Shown here piece after piece: positions 21,444 to 29,044 of a stretch of DNA of 30,614 bases; position 1 is the first letter of the stretch, and the number at the start of each line of letters is the position of its first letter. The stretch is from the NCBI GenBank assembly GCA_000436735.1, contig FR887191.1, positions 35,751 to 66,364 on the forward strand, in the 5' to 3' direction. Below the pieces are notes generated by a model. It did not search any database and had not been told where the DNA came from. It saw only the letters and a program-made list of their open reading frames with translations. Source of the stretch: Firmicutes bacterium CAG:170. GTDB lineage: Bacteria > Bacillota > Clostridia > Oscillospirales > Oscillospiraceae. Both the position numbers and the translations under genes were made by a program.

Positions 21444-22814
21444 TTACTCCCAGAATTCCTTATAGCCGTAGGCCTTGCTGATCGTACCGCGCAGGGCCAG
21501 CATGGCCGTATACGTCGGCATGACGTAGACCGGCTTACCAAGTGCAACCGCGTTCTCAATCAGCGATCTATAGTCTTTATTGACGCGCAGGCGCTCTGTC
21601 GGGAAGCCTGCGTACTTGAACCGCATCGCCATATCCTCGGCGCGCCGGCCGGAGACATCGATGGAGGCGATTTGATCGCCCATCGCGGTCAGACGCTCGA
21701 AGTCCACGTCCCAGATCCAGCTGACATCCACGCCGTCCTGTGCCCGGTCGTTGAGACAGGCAACGAACGTGAACGGCTCCCGCAGCTGCGTGAGGTAATT
21801 GAGCACCTGATTGCAGCCCGCAGGGTTCTTGATGAGGATCATGCGCACATCCACATCGTGGATGCGGAACTTCTCCATCCGGCCGAAGCCGCAGCTGAAG
21901 CTTGCCAGCGACGCGGCGACGGTCTCTTCCTTCAGGCCCAGCAGCTTTCCTGCCGCCATGGCCGCGCAGGCATTATAAATATTGTATCCGCCGGGCAGGC
22001 AAATGGTGGCCGGAATGCGCTTTTTGCCGTCGTCGAACACGACCTCGGAGTGCTCCGCGTCGGTCACGGCGACCTCGGACACCGCGATCTCCGGCTCCGG
22101 ACGGCTGTAGCCGCAGGCCGGGCAGCGGTACTTGCCGAGATGGCCATAGGTCACATAGTCGTACACATACGCATGCTTGCAGCGGATGCAGTACGGCGCG
22201 TCGGACAGCTCCTCCACGCGCGAGGCGTAGATCGGCGTATTGACACCGTAGAAAAGCACCGGATTCGGCACGGCTCCCGCAAGGGATGTACAGAGCGAAT
22301 CGTCCGCATTGAGCGCCAGCTTCGCATGGGGGCTGTTTTCAATGCCGATGCGGATGTTTTCCAGCGTATGCGTGACCTCGCCGTAGCGGTCGAGCTGGTC
22401 GCGGAACACATTTGTGACGACGATGGCATTCGGATCGACAAATTTGCCGATGGCCTTGAACGCGGCCTCGTCCGCCTCGATCAGCGCATGGGTATAGCGG
22501 CATTTTCCGCTCAGGCTGGAATGGACTGCAAACTCGGCGGTGACGCCGCTGAGCAGATTTGCGCCGGACTTGTTGGCAAAATAAGAAATTCCGGATTCGA
22601 TCCACGACTGCTCGATCATACGCGATGTCGTGGTCTTGCCGTTGGTACCCGTGACGATCACCGTCGTCACGTTCTTTGCCAGCACGCCGAGCAAATTGGG
22701 GCAGAGCTTCAGGGCAATGCGCCCCGGAAGGTCGGTCCCGCCCCGTCCCAGCAGGCGGATCATCCGGCGGCTGAGCTTGCAGGCGAGAATGGATACAGAA
22801 ACTCGAATATTCAT
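21444..22814 (-). CDS. murT: Lipid II isoglutaminyl synthase, Mur-ligase subunit MurT
   Basis: 456 residues. The Mur-ligase ATP loop GTNGKTTT is at about 56-63. A four-Cys zinc ribbon inserted in the central domain (C209, C212, C231, C234) and the C-terminal DUF1727 region (KNPAGCNQVLNYL, then WDVDFE) are the marks of MurT. The start at 22814 is supported by the conserved amino end, which leads into LGRGGTDLPGRIA. No ribosome site precedes it and the -10 TATAAC lies only 6 bases upstream, so the mRNA is probably leaderless. Operon with gatD. Confidence 0.95.
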   Translation of the reverse strand: MNIRVSVSILACKLSRRMIRLLGRGGTDLPGRIALKLCPNLLGVLAKNVTTVIVTGTNGKTTTSRMIEQSWIESGISYFANKSGANLLSGVTAEFAVHSSLSGKCRYTHALIEADEAAFKAIGKFVDPNAIVVTNVFRDQLDRYGEVTHTLENIRIGIENSPHAKLALNADDSLCTSLAGAVPNPVLFYGVNTPIYASRVEELSDAPYCIRCKHAYVYDYVTYGHLGKYRCPACGYSRPEPEIAVSEVAVTDAEHSEVVFDDGKKRIPATICLPGGYNIYNACAAMAAGKLLGLKEETVAASLASFSCGFGRMEKFRIHDVDVRMILIKNPAGCNQVLNYLTQLREPFTFVACLNDRAQDGVDVSWIWDVDFERLTAMGDQIASIDVSGRRAEDMAMRFKYAGFPTERLRVNKDYRSLIENAVALGKPVYVMPTYTAMLALRGTISKAYGYKEFWE

Positions 22815-22820
22815 GTGGAT

Positions 22821-22849
22821 GTTATAGCACAAAACCCCGCGTTTTACAA
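22821..22849 (-). promoter_or_regulatory. murT-gatD promoter, predicted to give a leaderless mRNA
   Basis: On the minus strand TTGTAA (22849-22844), 17 bases, TATAAC (22826-22821). The A of the murT ATG is the seventh base after the -10, where transcription usually begins. Confidence 0.7.
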
Positions 22850-22878
22850 CCCGGAAGCGAGAATTTACAATTCCGCTC

Positions 22879-22907
22879 TTGCATGAGTAGACATAATGTG
22901 GTATATT
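22879..22907 (+). promoter_or_regulatory. Sigma-A-type promoter of the exoA operon
   Basis: TTGCAT (22879-22884), 17 bases, TATATT (22902-22907), about 53 bases before the exoA start. Confidence 0.65.
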
Positions 22908-22960
22908 ACTACAAAATCGGTCTTGGGCCGACAGCTGCCGCAAAGAACGGAGGGATGCGG

Positions 22961-23725
22961 ATGCGGCTGATCTCATGGAACGTAAACGGCCTGCGCGCCT
23001 GCATGGGCAAGGGCTTTGAAGAATTTTTTCATACGGTCGGCGCAGACTGCTTCTGCCTTCAGGAGACGAAGCTCCAGCCCGGACAGCTGACGCTTGAGCT
23101 TCCGGGCTACCGGCAGTTCTGGAGCTGCGCCGAAAAGAAGGGCTACTCCGGGACGGCGGTCTTCACGCGCCGGGAGCCGCTCTCCGTCCGCTACGGCGTC
23201 GGCGTACCGGAGCTTGACACGGAGGGACGGCTCATTACGCTGGAATTCGAGCGCTTCTGGCTCGTCACCTGCTACACCCCGAACGCACAGGACGGACTCA
23301 AGCGCATCGACCACCGCATGGCGTGGGACGACGCCTTCCGTGCTTATCTGCAATCGCTGGACGCGGAAAAGCCGGTCGTGGCCTGCGGCGACCTCAACGT
23401 CGCCCACCAGCCTATCGATCTAAAGAATCCCGGCCCGAATCGAGGAAACGCAGGCTTCTCGGATGAGGAGCGCGGAAAATTCTCGGAGCTGCTCGCGGCA
23501 GGCTTTACGGACACGTTCCGCTACCGCAATCCGGACCTGACCGGCGCCTACAGCTGGTGGAGCTACCGCTTCCATGCCCGCGAGAACAACGCCGGATGGC
23601 GCATCGACTATTTTCTTGTCTCTGACCGGCTCCGTCCGGCCATCGAGGCAGCGCCCATCTACCACGAAATTTACGGCTCCGACCACTGTCCGGTCGGTCT
23701 GGAGCTGAAGGAGGAACTCTTATGA
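22961..23725 (+). CDS. exoA: Exodeoxyribonuclease III (AP endonuclease)
   Basis: 254 residues from ATG 22961, 6 bases after GGAGGG. The ATG at 22955 is too close to the ribosome site. Catalytic residues of the ExoIII/APE1 family are all visible: N7 in ISWNVNG, E35 in LQETK, D144 and N146 in CGDLNVAH, and D241-H242 in GSDHCPVGL, plus WSYRFHARENNAGWRIDY, which contacts the abasic site. The enzyme cuts DNA at abasic sites and degrades 3' ends. Its stop overlaps the start of the next gene (ATGA), so a repair enzyme is coupled to a wall hydrolase. Confidence 0.96.
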   Translation: MRLISWNVNGLRACMGKGFEEFFHTVGADCFCLQETKLQPGQLTLELPGYRQFWSCAEKKGYSGTAVFTRREPLSVRYGVGVPELDTEGRLITLEFERFWLVTCYTPNAQDGLKRIDHRMAWDDAFRAYLQSLDAEKPVVACGDLNVAHQPIDLKNPGPNRGNAGFSDEERGKFSELLAAGFTDTFRYRNPDLTGAYSWWSYRFHARENNAGWRIDYFLVSDRLRPAIEAAPIYHEIYGSDHCPVGLELKEELL

Positions 23726-25047
23726 AAAACCGGAAAAGGCGGCTGCTCTGCGGCGTTCTGTGCGCTGTGATGCTGTTCGCGTCCACAGGCAGCGTTTTGG
23801 CCGTGTCCTGTACGAACTACAGCGACTGGTTCAGGCCCAGCTACAACGAAATGAACGAGCTGAATCTGATTCCCTCGGAATTCGCGGGCTACGACCTCAA
23901 GAAGAACATCACGCGCGGCGAAATGAGCGTGCTGGCCGTCCATGCCTACGGCCTCATCACCAAAAACGCCATTGAGCTGGAACGCACGGACTACTTCTCC
24001 GATACGACCGATAAAACGATCCTCGAAGCATATGAGCTTGGTATCGTCAGCGGCTACCCCGACGGCACGTTCCGTCCCGACCAGTATCTGACCCGTCAGG
24101 AATTCTTCAAGATCATTCAGAACTTCTGCAACGCGGTCGCATATCACCCGTCCGTGGACGGCGCGAATCTCTCGAAGTTCAACGACTCCGGCTCCCTTTC
24201 CAGCTGGGCTCTGGAGGCCGCAAAGATCTGCGTCAAGTGCGAATACGTCAACGGCACCAAGACTGCCTCCGGCCTGTCCCTGAATCCGGCCGCCAATACC
24301 TCCCGTCAGGAGGCGATGGCCATGTTCCTGCGCTGCTTCAAGGGCCTGCGGCAGTATTACTATGAAGTCGTTCTGAGCGCGACGGTCGTGATCGACGAAG
24401 AGGACTATGATCCGAACGTCACCGTCACCGATTTCAGCGCTACGCGCTACGTCACGGCCAGCACACTGAACGTCCGCGACTCCTGGAGCTCCGGCAGCAC
24501 CAAGGTCGGAACGCTCTCCTTCGGCGCGAAGGTCTCGGTCACCGGCAAGTGCTCCAACGGCTGGGTGCGCATCCAGTATGACGGTCATGTGGCCTATGTT
24601 TCCGGCAAATACCTGACGGAGCAGCAGCCCGCCAGCGGCTCGACGCCCGTTACGCCCTCGACTGGCGGCAACGGAGCCGCGGCAGAGATCGCAGAGTTCG
24701 TCATGTCCTTCGTCGGCTATTCCTATGTCTACGGCGGCTCCAAGCCCTCTACCGGCTTCGACTGCTCCGGCCTTATGTACTACTGTCTGACGCAGTACGG
24801 CTACTCGATGAACCGTGTCGCAAACGACCAGATGTCTCAGGGCACCGCCGTTTCGCGCGAGCAGCTGATCGTCGGCGACCTCGTGTTCTTCGGCTACAGC
24901 GGCTATGCAAACCACGTCGGCATGTACATCGGCAACGGCAACTTCGTTCACGCCTCCTCGCCGTCTACGGGCGTCCGTGTGAACTCGCTGAACGAGACCT
25001 ATTACAACACCCGTTACATCGGCGCGCGCCGCATCATCACGGGCTGA
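23722..25047 (+). CDS. Secreted wall protein: SLH repeats, SH3b, NlpC/P60 endopeptidase
   Basis: 441 residues. Signal peptide about 1-27. There are three SLH-like repeats (about 29-85, 86-140 and 150-207); the clearest is FSDTTDKTILEAYELGIVSG then YPDGTFRPDQYLTRQEF. A bacterial SH3 domain spans about 243-298 (ASTLNVRDSWS to AYVSGKYL), a Ser/Pro/Thr linker about 299-318, and NlpC/P60 about 319-441 with the triad C348 (GFDCSGL), H398 (NHVGMYIG) and H410 (FVHASS). It probably cuts stem peptides (gamma-D-Glu to diamino acid) while held to wall polymers by SLH. Since MurT/GatD amidates that same Glu, the two neighbouring units act on the same chemical site. Confidence 0.92.
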   Translation: MKNRKRRLLCGVLCAVMLFASTGSVLAVSCTNYSDWFRPSYNEMNELNLIPSEFAGYDLKKNITRGEMSVLAVHAYGLITKNAIELERTDYFSDTTDKTILEAYELGIVSGYPDGTFRPDQYLTRQEFFKIIQNFCNAVAYHPSVDGANLSKFNDSGSLSSWALEAAKICVKCEYVNGTKTASGLSLNPAANTSRQEAMAMFLRCFKGLRQYYYEVVLSATVVIDEEDYDPNVTVTDFSATRYVTASTLNVRDSWSSGSTKVGTLSFGAKVSVTGKCSNGWVRIQYDGHVAYVSGKYLTEQQPASGSTPVTPSTGGNGAAAEIAEFVMSFVGYSYVYGGSKPSTGFDCSGLMYYCLTQYGYSMNRVANDQMSQGTAVSREQLIVGDLVFFGYSGYANHVGMYIGNGNFVHASSPSTGVRVNSLNETYYNTRYIGARRIITG

Positions 25048-25064
25048 GCGTCTGAAAATAAGTC

Positions 25065-25097
25065 AAACGGGAAACCGGCGCGCCGGTTTCCCGTTTT
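25065..25097 (+). terminator. Terminator after the NlpC/P60 gene, a perfect 32-bp palindrome
   Basis: Arms AAACGGGAAACCGGCG (25065-25080) and CGCCGGTTTCCCGTTT (25081-25096) are exact complements with no bases between them. They are followed by TTTTC, counting the last arm bases. The sequence is symmetric, so it could act in both directions. Confidence 0.8.
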
Positions 25098-25113
25098 CAT
25101 CTCAGGAGGATAA

Positions 25114-25605
25114 ATGCTGAACAAACAGGACATTTACCGTCTGTTGGACGAAGAAAGCATCTGGCATGAGATAACCGAGCACCCGGCGGCTTACAATATG
25201 GCAGATCTTGCGGCCATACCGCTTCCCTATCCGTCTGCCGATGCAAAAAACCTCTTCGTCCGGGACGACAACAAGCGCAATTACTACCTTCTCACCGTGC
25301 GCGGCGACCGGCGCGTCGATCTGCGGGAGTTCCGCAGCAGATACGGGGCGAAGCGGCTCTCGTTCGCATCGGAAGGCGACATGCTGGAGCTTCTCGGGCT
25401 GCATCCCGGTTCTGTCACGCCGCTGGGGCTTCTGAACGATGCGGAGCACCGCGTGATCTTCTATCTGGACGCATTCTTTCTTGAGCCGCCTGCGCTGGTT
25501 GGCGTGCATCCGAACGAGAACACCGCGACCGTCTGGATGAAAACGGATGACCTTCTCAGACTCCTGCGCACCACTGGCGCGGACGTGCGCATCGCGGAAT
25601 TCTGA
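25114..25605 (+). CDS. ProXp-ala-type aminoacyl-tRNA editing protein (YbaK/PrdX family)
   Basis: 163 residues, ATG 4-5 bases after CAGGAGG. The family marks are DAKNLFVRDDNKRNYYLLTV (about 43-62) with the conserved Lys, LSFASEGDMLELLGLHPGSVTPLGLLND, and the C-terminal HPNENTATVWM. Members (PrdX, ProXp-ala) hydrolyse Ala mischarged on tRNA-Pro, working in trans for prolyl-tRNA synthetases without the editing insert. There is no promoter in the short gap after the strong terminator upstream, so expression may come from within the preceding gene or from readthrough. Confidence 0.9.
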   Translation: MLNKQDIYRLLDEESIWHEITEHPAAYNMADLAAIPLPYPSADAKNLFVRDDNKRNYYLLTVRGDRRVDLREFRSRYGAKRLSFASEGDMLELLGLHPGSVTPLGLLNDAEHRVIFYLDAFFLEPPALVGVHPNENTATVWMKTDDLLRLLRTTGADVRIAEF

Positions 25606-25647
25606 TTCTCCGCAAGGCTCCGGCACGAAGCAGGAGGCCGCGCAGAG

Positions 25648-25681
25648 GCTCTCGGAGAGCATATCACCGGCAATGCCGGTG
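25648..25681 (+). repeat. Two small adjacent hairpins after the editing gene
   Basis: GCTCTC-g-GAGAGC (25648-25660) and CACCGGC-aat-GCCGGTG (25665-25681). No T-run follows either on the plus strand. They may weakly terminate the upstream transcript. Otherwise I see nothing between 25606 and 25702. Confidence 0.35.
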
Positions 25682-25702
25682 GTATCTATCCTATATACAG
25701 CG

Positions 25703-25733
25703 AAAAACCGGCCGATCCATAAGGATCGGCCGG
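25703..25733 (-). terminator. Terminator of rpsB-tsf
   Basis: Stem CCGGCCGATCC (25708-25718) and GGATCGGCCGG (25723-25733), loop of 4. On the minus strand it is followed by TTTTT (25707-25703). It lies about 20 bases after the tsf stop. Confidence 0.88.
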
Positions 25734-25754
25734 CCTGTGTATTCAGGAAAAGGC

Positions 25755-26681
25755 TTACTTGCCCATGTTCATCTGAGCAGCGACTTCCGCAGCGAAGTCC
25801 TCCTGCTTCTTCTCGATGCCCTCGCCTCTCTCAAAGCGAACGGCATCCACGAACTTGACCTTGCCGCCAAGCTCCTTGGCAGCGGCGTTCATGTACTGCT
25901 CGACCGACATGCTGCCGTCCTTGACGAACGGCTGCTGGAGCAGGCAGTTTTCTTCGTAGAACTTGTTGAGCTTGCCGGCAGCGATCTTTTCCTTGACCTG
26001 CAGCGGTTTGGTAGCCATCTTCGGGTCATTGTCCATCTGCGCAACAAGGATCTTCTTCTCCTCTTCGAGGACGTCCTCGGTGACGAGGCTCTTGTCCCAG
26101 AAGCGCGGATTCAGAGCAGCGATCTGCATGGCAACGTCCTTGCCGATCACGGTGGCGTCAATGCCGCCCTCGACCTCGAGGTTGACCAGAACGCCGATCT
26201 TGCCGTTCATATGGACATAGGAAACGGAGGTGTTCTTGTCGAAGCGGGCAAAGCGGCGGATCTGGAGGTTTTCGCCGATGGACATGACCTTCTCAGGCAG
26301 AACCTCGGAGACCTTCAGCTCGGTGCCGGGGTACTTGCACTCAATCAGAGCCGCAACGTCAGCGGGGTTGTCCTTCATGACGACGGTGCAGATATCCTTG
26401 ACGAACGCAACGAACGGAGCGGAGCCCGCGCAGAAGTCGGTCTCGCAGTTGACCTCGACGATGGCGCCGACGCCGCACTTGTCGCAGACAGCAGCGTAAG
26501 CCATGCCTTCGGCGGAGATACGGCCAGCCTTCTTGGCAGCCTTTGCAAGGCCCTTTTCACGGAGCCACTCAACAGCCTTGTCCATGTCGCCGTCGGTCTC
26601 GACGAGGGCCTTCTTGCAGTCCATCATACCGACGTTGGTCATTTCACGCAGTTTCTTAACATCAGCAGCAGTAAATGCCAT
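25755..26681 (-). CDS. tsf: Elongation factor Ts
   Basis: 308 residues. The N-terminal UBA-like domain contains KLREMTNVGMMDCKKALVE (about 10-28). The EF-Tu contact motif, usually TDFVA, reads TDFCA here (81-85) and is followed by GSAPF instead of the common R/K-N/D-x-x-F. EF-Ts regenerates EF-Tu-GTP by expelling GDP. The core, dimerisation and C-terminal regions are present at normal length. AGGAGG precedes the ATG. It is cotranscribed with rpsB, with an intercistronic hairpin (26747-26777) that may lower tsf expression. Confidence 0.97.
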   Translation of the reverse strand: MAFTAADVKKLREMTNVGMMDCKKALVETDGDMDKAVEWLREKGLAKAAKKAGRISAEGMAYAAVCDKCGVGAIVEVNCETDFCAGSAPFVAFVKDICTVVMKDNPADVAALIECKYPGTELKVSEVLPEKVMSIGENLQIRRFARFDKNTSVSYVHMNGKIGVLVNLEVEGGIDATVIGKDVAMQIAALNPRFWDKSLVTEDVLEEEKKILVAQMDNDPKMATKPLQVKEKIAAGKLNKFYEENCLLQQPFVKDGSMSVEQYMNAAAKELGGKVKFVDAVRFERGEGIEKKQEDFAAEVAAQMNMGK

Positions 26682-26746
26682 GGTAATATCCTCCTAATAT
26701 ATATTCTTTGGTATCGCCCGCACGCGGCGGACGTCGATTTCTTCGG

Positions 26747-26777
26747 AAAAGCGCGCCCGTCGCATGGGCAGGCGCGC
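26747..26777 (-). terminator. Intercistronic hairpin between rpsB and tsf, possible attenuator
   Basis: GCGCGCC (26751-26757) pairs with GGCGCGC (26771-26777), with further pairs inside the loop. On the minus strand TTTT follows (26750-26747). With only four T it is likely a partial terminator between cotranscribed genes. Confidence 0.5.
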
Positions 26778-26791
26778 TCAGATCTGAAAAA

Positions 26792-27529
26792 TTATTCGGC
26801 TGCCGGAGCCTCAGCGGTCTCAGCGGCGGGAGCCTCGGTGTTCTCTTCGCCCTGACGTCCTTCGACGACAGCATTGGCCATGGTGGCGGCGATCAGGCGG
26901 ATGGCGCGGATGGCGTCGTCATTGCCGGGGATCACATAATCGACCTCGTCGGGGTCGCAGTTGGTATCGACGATCGCAACGATGGGAATATGCAGCTTGC
27001 GGGCCTCCGCGATGGCGTTGCGCTCCTTGCGGGGGTCAACGATGAACAGCGCGCCGGGGAGCTTCTTCATGTCCTTGACGCCGCCGAGGTACTTCTCGAG
27101 CTTGGCGATCTCGCCCTGGTGCTTGATAACTTCCTTCTTGGGAAGCATTGCGAACGTGCCGTCCTCTTCCATCTTCTTCAGCTGAGCCAGACGGTCGATA
27201 CGGGTGCGCATGGTGCGGAAGTTGGTGAGCATACCGCCCAGCCATCTTGCGTTGACGTAGTACTGACCAACGCGCTCTGCCTCTTCCTTGATGGCGTCCT
27301 GCGCCTGCTTCTTGGTGCCGACGAACAGGATGCTTTCGCCGTTGGCTGCCAGCTCACGGACGAAGGAATAAGCCTCTTCCAGCTTCTTCACGGTCTTCTG
27401 AAGATCGATGATGTAGATGCCGTTGCGCTCGGTGTAGATGTAGGTTGCCATTTTCGGATTCCAGCGGCGGGTCTGATGACCGAAGTGCACGCCGGCTTCC
27501 AGAAGCTGCTTCATAGATACGACTGCCAT
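26792..27529 (-). CDS. rpsB: Small ribosomal subunit protein S2
   Basis: 245 residues from ATG 27529, preceded by AAAGGAG. Signatures are MKQLLEAGVHFGHQTRRWNP at the start, ILFVGTKKQAQDAIKEEAER, and the final PIVAIVDTNCDPDEVDYVIPGNDDA. The tail after about residue 225 is Ala/Glu/Pro-rich (APAAETAEAPAAE). S2 binds late to the 30S head with S1-like proteins. The usual rpsB-tsf pair is kept, but pyrH and frr, which commonly follow, are not in the next positions. The leader is about 120 bases long (27530-27650), and I recognise no known leader motif in it. Confidence 0.97.
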   Translation of the reverse strand: MAVVSMKQLLEAGVHFGHQTRRWNPKMATYIYTERNGIYIIDLQKTVKKLEEAYSFVRELAANGESILFVGTKKQAQDAIKEEAERVGQYYVNARWLGGMLTNFRTMRTRIDRLAQLKKMEEDGTFAMLPKKEVIKHQGEIAKLEKYLGGVKDMKKLPGALFIVDPRKERNAIAEARKLHIPIVAIVDTNCDPDEVDYVIPGNDDAIRAIRLIAATMANAVVEGRQGEENTEAPAAETAEAPAAE

Positions 27530-27655
27530 TTGTTTTATCTCCTTTGTTTGTTTTTCCTCCACCCCGATCATCTCCCCTGACCACCGCTTTGCGGCACCGG
27601 CCATGGGATCCCCGGGTGTGTGAGTTGATGCCGTGCTCTTCGCACGCGCTAGAAT

Positions 27656-27684
27656 ATTATAGCGGACAGCGTTTCGCAATGCAA
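27656..27684 (-). promoter_or_regulatory. Sigma-A-type promoter of rpsB-tsf
   Basis: On the minus strand TTGCAT (27684-27679), 17 bases, TATAAT (27661-27656). Confidence 0.82.
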
Positions 27685-27706
27685 GTACTTTTTTCGCAAA
27701 AATCCC

Positions 27707-27725
27707 TGTTTTTTCAGAAAAAACA
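27707..27725 (-). terminator. AT-rich palindrome at the ylmC stop, possible weak terminator
   Basis: TGTTTTTTC (27707-27715) and GAAAAAACA (27717-27725) are perfect arms around one base. The ylmC stop TGA (27716-27714) lies at the centre. On the minus strand GGGATTTTTG follows. It would separate the sigG-ylmC unit from the rpsB promoter 23 bases on. Confidence 0.4.
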
Positions 27726-27992
27726 CTTCCGCTTCCGGGGCGTTTTCCACTCTGTGACCGGCCCGTCCACGAGAATGATGTCCTCCCCGATCCGCCGGAC
27801 GCAGCACCATGGGATCACATAGTCGTCCTGCCGCCCGAAAAGCCCCAGAAACCGGCATGGGCCGGGCACGATCAGATTCACCACGCGGCCCGTCTCCAGC
27901 TCGATCGTCAGATCGTTCATATACCCCAGCCTGCACCCCTCGCAGACGTGAATGATCTCCTTGTTGCGCAGCTCGGAAAACCGGTTGAGCAT
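27714..27992 (-). CDS. ylmC: YlmC/YmxH-family sporulation protein, PRC-barrel
   Basis: 92 residues from ATG 27992, 7 bases after GGGGGG. The earlier in-frame start at 28040 lacks a ribosome site. The single PRC-barrel domain starts LNRFSELRNKEIIHVCEGCRLGYM, continues with DLTIELETGRVVNLIVPG, and ends DYVIPWCCVRRIGEDIILVDG. The family is conserved in spore formers, often beside sigG. Its function is unknown, though PRC-barrels mediate protein contacts. Four cysteines (two in VCEGC, two in WCC) stand out. It lies 54 bases after sigG and is probably cotranscribed. Confidence 0.9.
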   Translation of the reverse strand: MLNRFSELRNKEIIHVCEGCRLGYMNDLTIELETGRVVNLIVPGPCRFLGLFGRQDDYVIPWCCVRRIGEDIILVDGPVTEWKTPRKRKCFF

Positions 27993-28046
27993 TCCTACAC
28001 CCCCCAGCATAAGCTTCTTTTGCAGGATATGCCTGCGCAAGGCCGG

Positions 28047-28826
28047 TTATGACGTGGAGATGGCCTTGCGGATGGCGCGGATCGCGTTTTTCTCGAGCCG
28101 CGACACCTGTGCCTGTGAGATGCCGACCTGATTGGCCACCTCCATCTGCGTTTTCCCGTCGTAAAACCGGAGTGCCAGAATGCGCTTTTCCCGGTCGCCC
28201 AGCTCATGGATGGCCTGCCGCAGCGCGATGCTCTCGAGCCAGCGCTCGTCGGTGTTCTTCGGGTCGCGCACCTGATCCATGACCATCAGCGGGTCGCCGC
28301 CGTCGGAATAGACCGGCTCATAGAGCGATACGGGCGCGGTGATGGCGTCGAGCGCGTTCACGACCTCCTCCAGCGGCAGCCCGAGCGCCGACGCGATCTC
28401 GCCGTTCGTCGGCTCACGGCCGTTCTGCGCAGTCAGCGCCTCCTTGCACTGGAGCACCTTGTAGGCCGTGTCGCGCGTGGAGCGGCTGATGCGGATAGGG
28501 CTGTAGTCGCGCAGATAGCGCCGCAGCTCGCCCGCGATCATCGGCACGCCGTAGGTGGAAAAGCGGACGTCCTTTGTCGTGTCAAAATTTGCGATGGCCT
28601 TCAGAAGACCGATGCAGCCGACCTGAAACAGGTCGTCCGGGTTTTCGCCCCGGCCCATAAAGCGCTGGATCACCGAGAGCACCAGCTTCAGATTCCCTTC
28701 CACCAGCCGCGTCCGCGCATTCTCGTCCCCTGCCTGCGCACGCCGGATCAGCTCCATCATTTCGTCGTTGCGCAGCGTTTTCAGCTTCGCCGTATTCACG
28801 CCGCAGATCTCTACCTTACCCTGCAT
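28047..28826 (-). CDS. sigG: RNA polymerase sporulation sigma factor SigG
   Basis: 259 residues from ATG 28826, 7 bases after GGGAGG. The start KVEICGVNTAKLKTLRN is diagnostic of SigG, whose KVEICGV element mediates binding to CsfB/Gin-like or anti-sigma partners. Region 2 (NLKLVLSVIQRF, DDLFQVGCIGLLKAIANFD, FSTYGVPMIAGELRRYLRD) and region 4 (RILALRFYDGKTQMEVANQVGISQAQVSRLEK) match closely. SigG directs late forespore genes, including gpr just upstream. Unlike Bacillus, spoIIGA and sigE are not adjacent. A sigma-F-like promoter lies at 28855-28882. Confidence 0.97.
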   Translation of the reverse strand: MQGKVEICGVNTAKLKTLRNDEMMELIRRAQAGDENARTRLVEGNLKLVLSVIQRFMGRGENPDDLFQVGCIGLLKAIANFDTTKDVRFSTYGVPMIAGELRRYLRDYSPIRISRSTRDTAYKVLQCKEALTAQNGREPTNGEIASALGLPLEEVVNALDAITAPVSLYEPVYSDGGDPLMVMDQVRDPKNTDERWLESIALRQAIHELGDREKRILALRFYDGKTQMEVANQVGISQAQVSRLEKNAIRAIRKAISTS

Positions 28827-28854
28827 ACATCTGCCTCCCATGCTTCATAGGGAC

Positions 28855-28882
28855 AGTATTTCCCAAGGAAATTTTTTGATAC
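28855..28882 (-). promoter_or_regulatory. Sigma-F/sigma-G-like promoter of sigG
   Basis: On the minus strand GTATC (28882-28878), 14 bases, GGAAATACT (28863-28855). The -10 fits GGnnAnAnT of forespore sigma factors. The distance to the ATG is 28 bases. Confidence 0.55.
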
Positions 28883-28945
28883 AGGGAAAAATTCCCGCAT
28901 ATGTAGAAGGAAATCGGGAAATTGTCCAAATCGGAACAATTTCCC
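28859..28945 (-). repeat. Cluster of TTTCC/GGAAA palindromes upstream of sigG
   Basis: Three palindromes share one theme: TTTCC-N3-GGAAA (28859-28871, overlapping the promoter -10), GGGAAAAATTCCC (28884-28896) and GGGAAATTGT-N10-ACAATTTCCC (28916-28945). No T-run follows on either strand. They look like operators rather than terminators. The regulator is unknown. Confidence 0.5.
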
Positions 28946-29044
28946 GTCAGAATTCCGCGCAGGCGTTGACCATAACCGTGCGCCGGCGGCACGATCCTGC
29001 TTTGCTTCACAAAAACGCTCCGAATTTTTTCGCAGAAAAATCGT

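Noticed and set aside
21279..22886. Plus-strand open frame of 535 codons opposite murT and gatD
   Set aside because: Shadow frame of two well-identified genes. No domain, start signal or promoter supports it.
23671..24951. Minus-strand open frame of 426 codons opposite the NlpC/P60 gene
   Set aside because: Antisense shadow. It crosses the exoA end without any gene signal.
27530..27650. Riboswitch or known ribosomal-protein leader upstream of rpsB
   Set aside because: The 120-base leader shows no motif or pairing pattern that I can recognise. Covariation analysis would be needed.
27993..28046. Separate sigma-E promoter for ylmC in the sigG-ylmC gap
   Set aside because: GCATATCC is present, but no CATAnnnT lies at the right spacing. 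Cotranscription with sigG is simpler.
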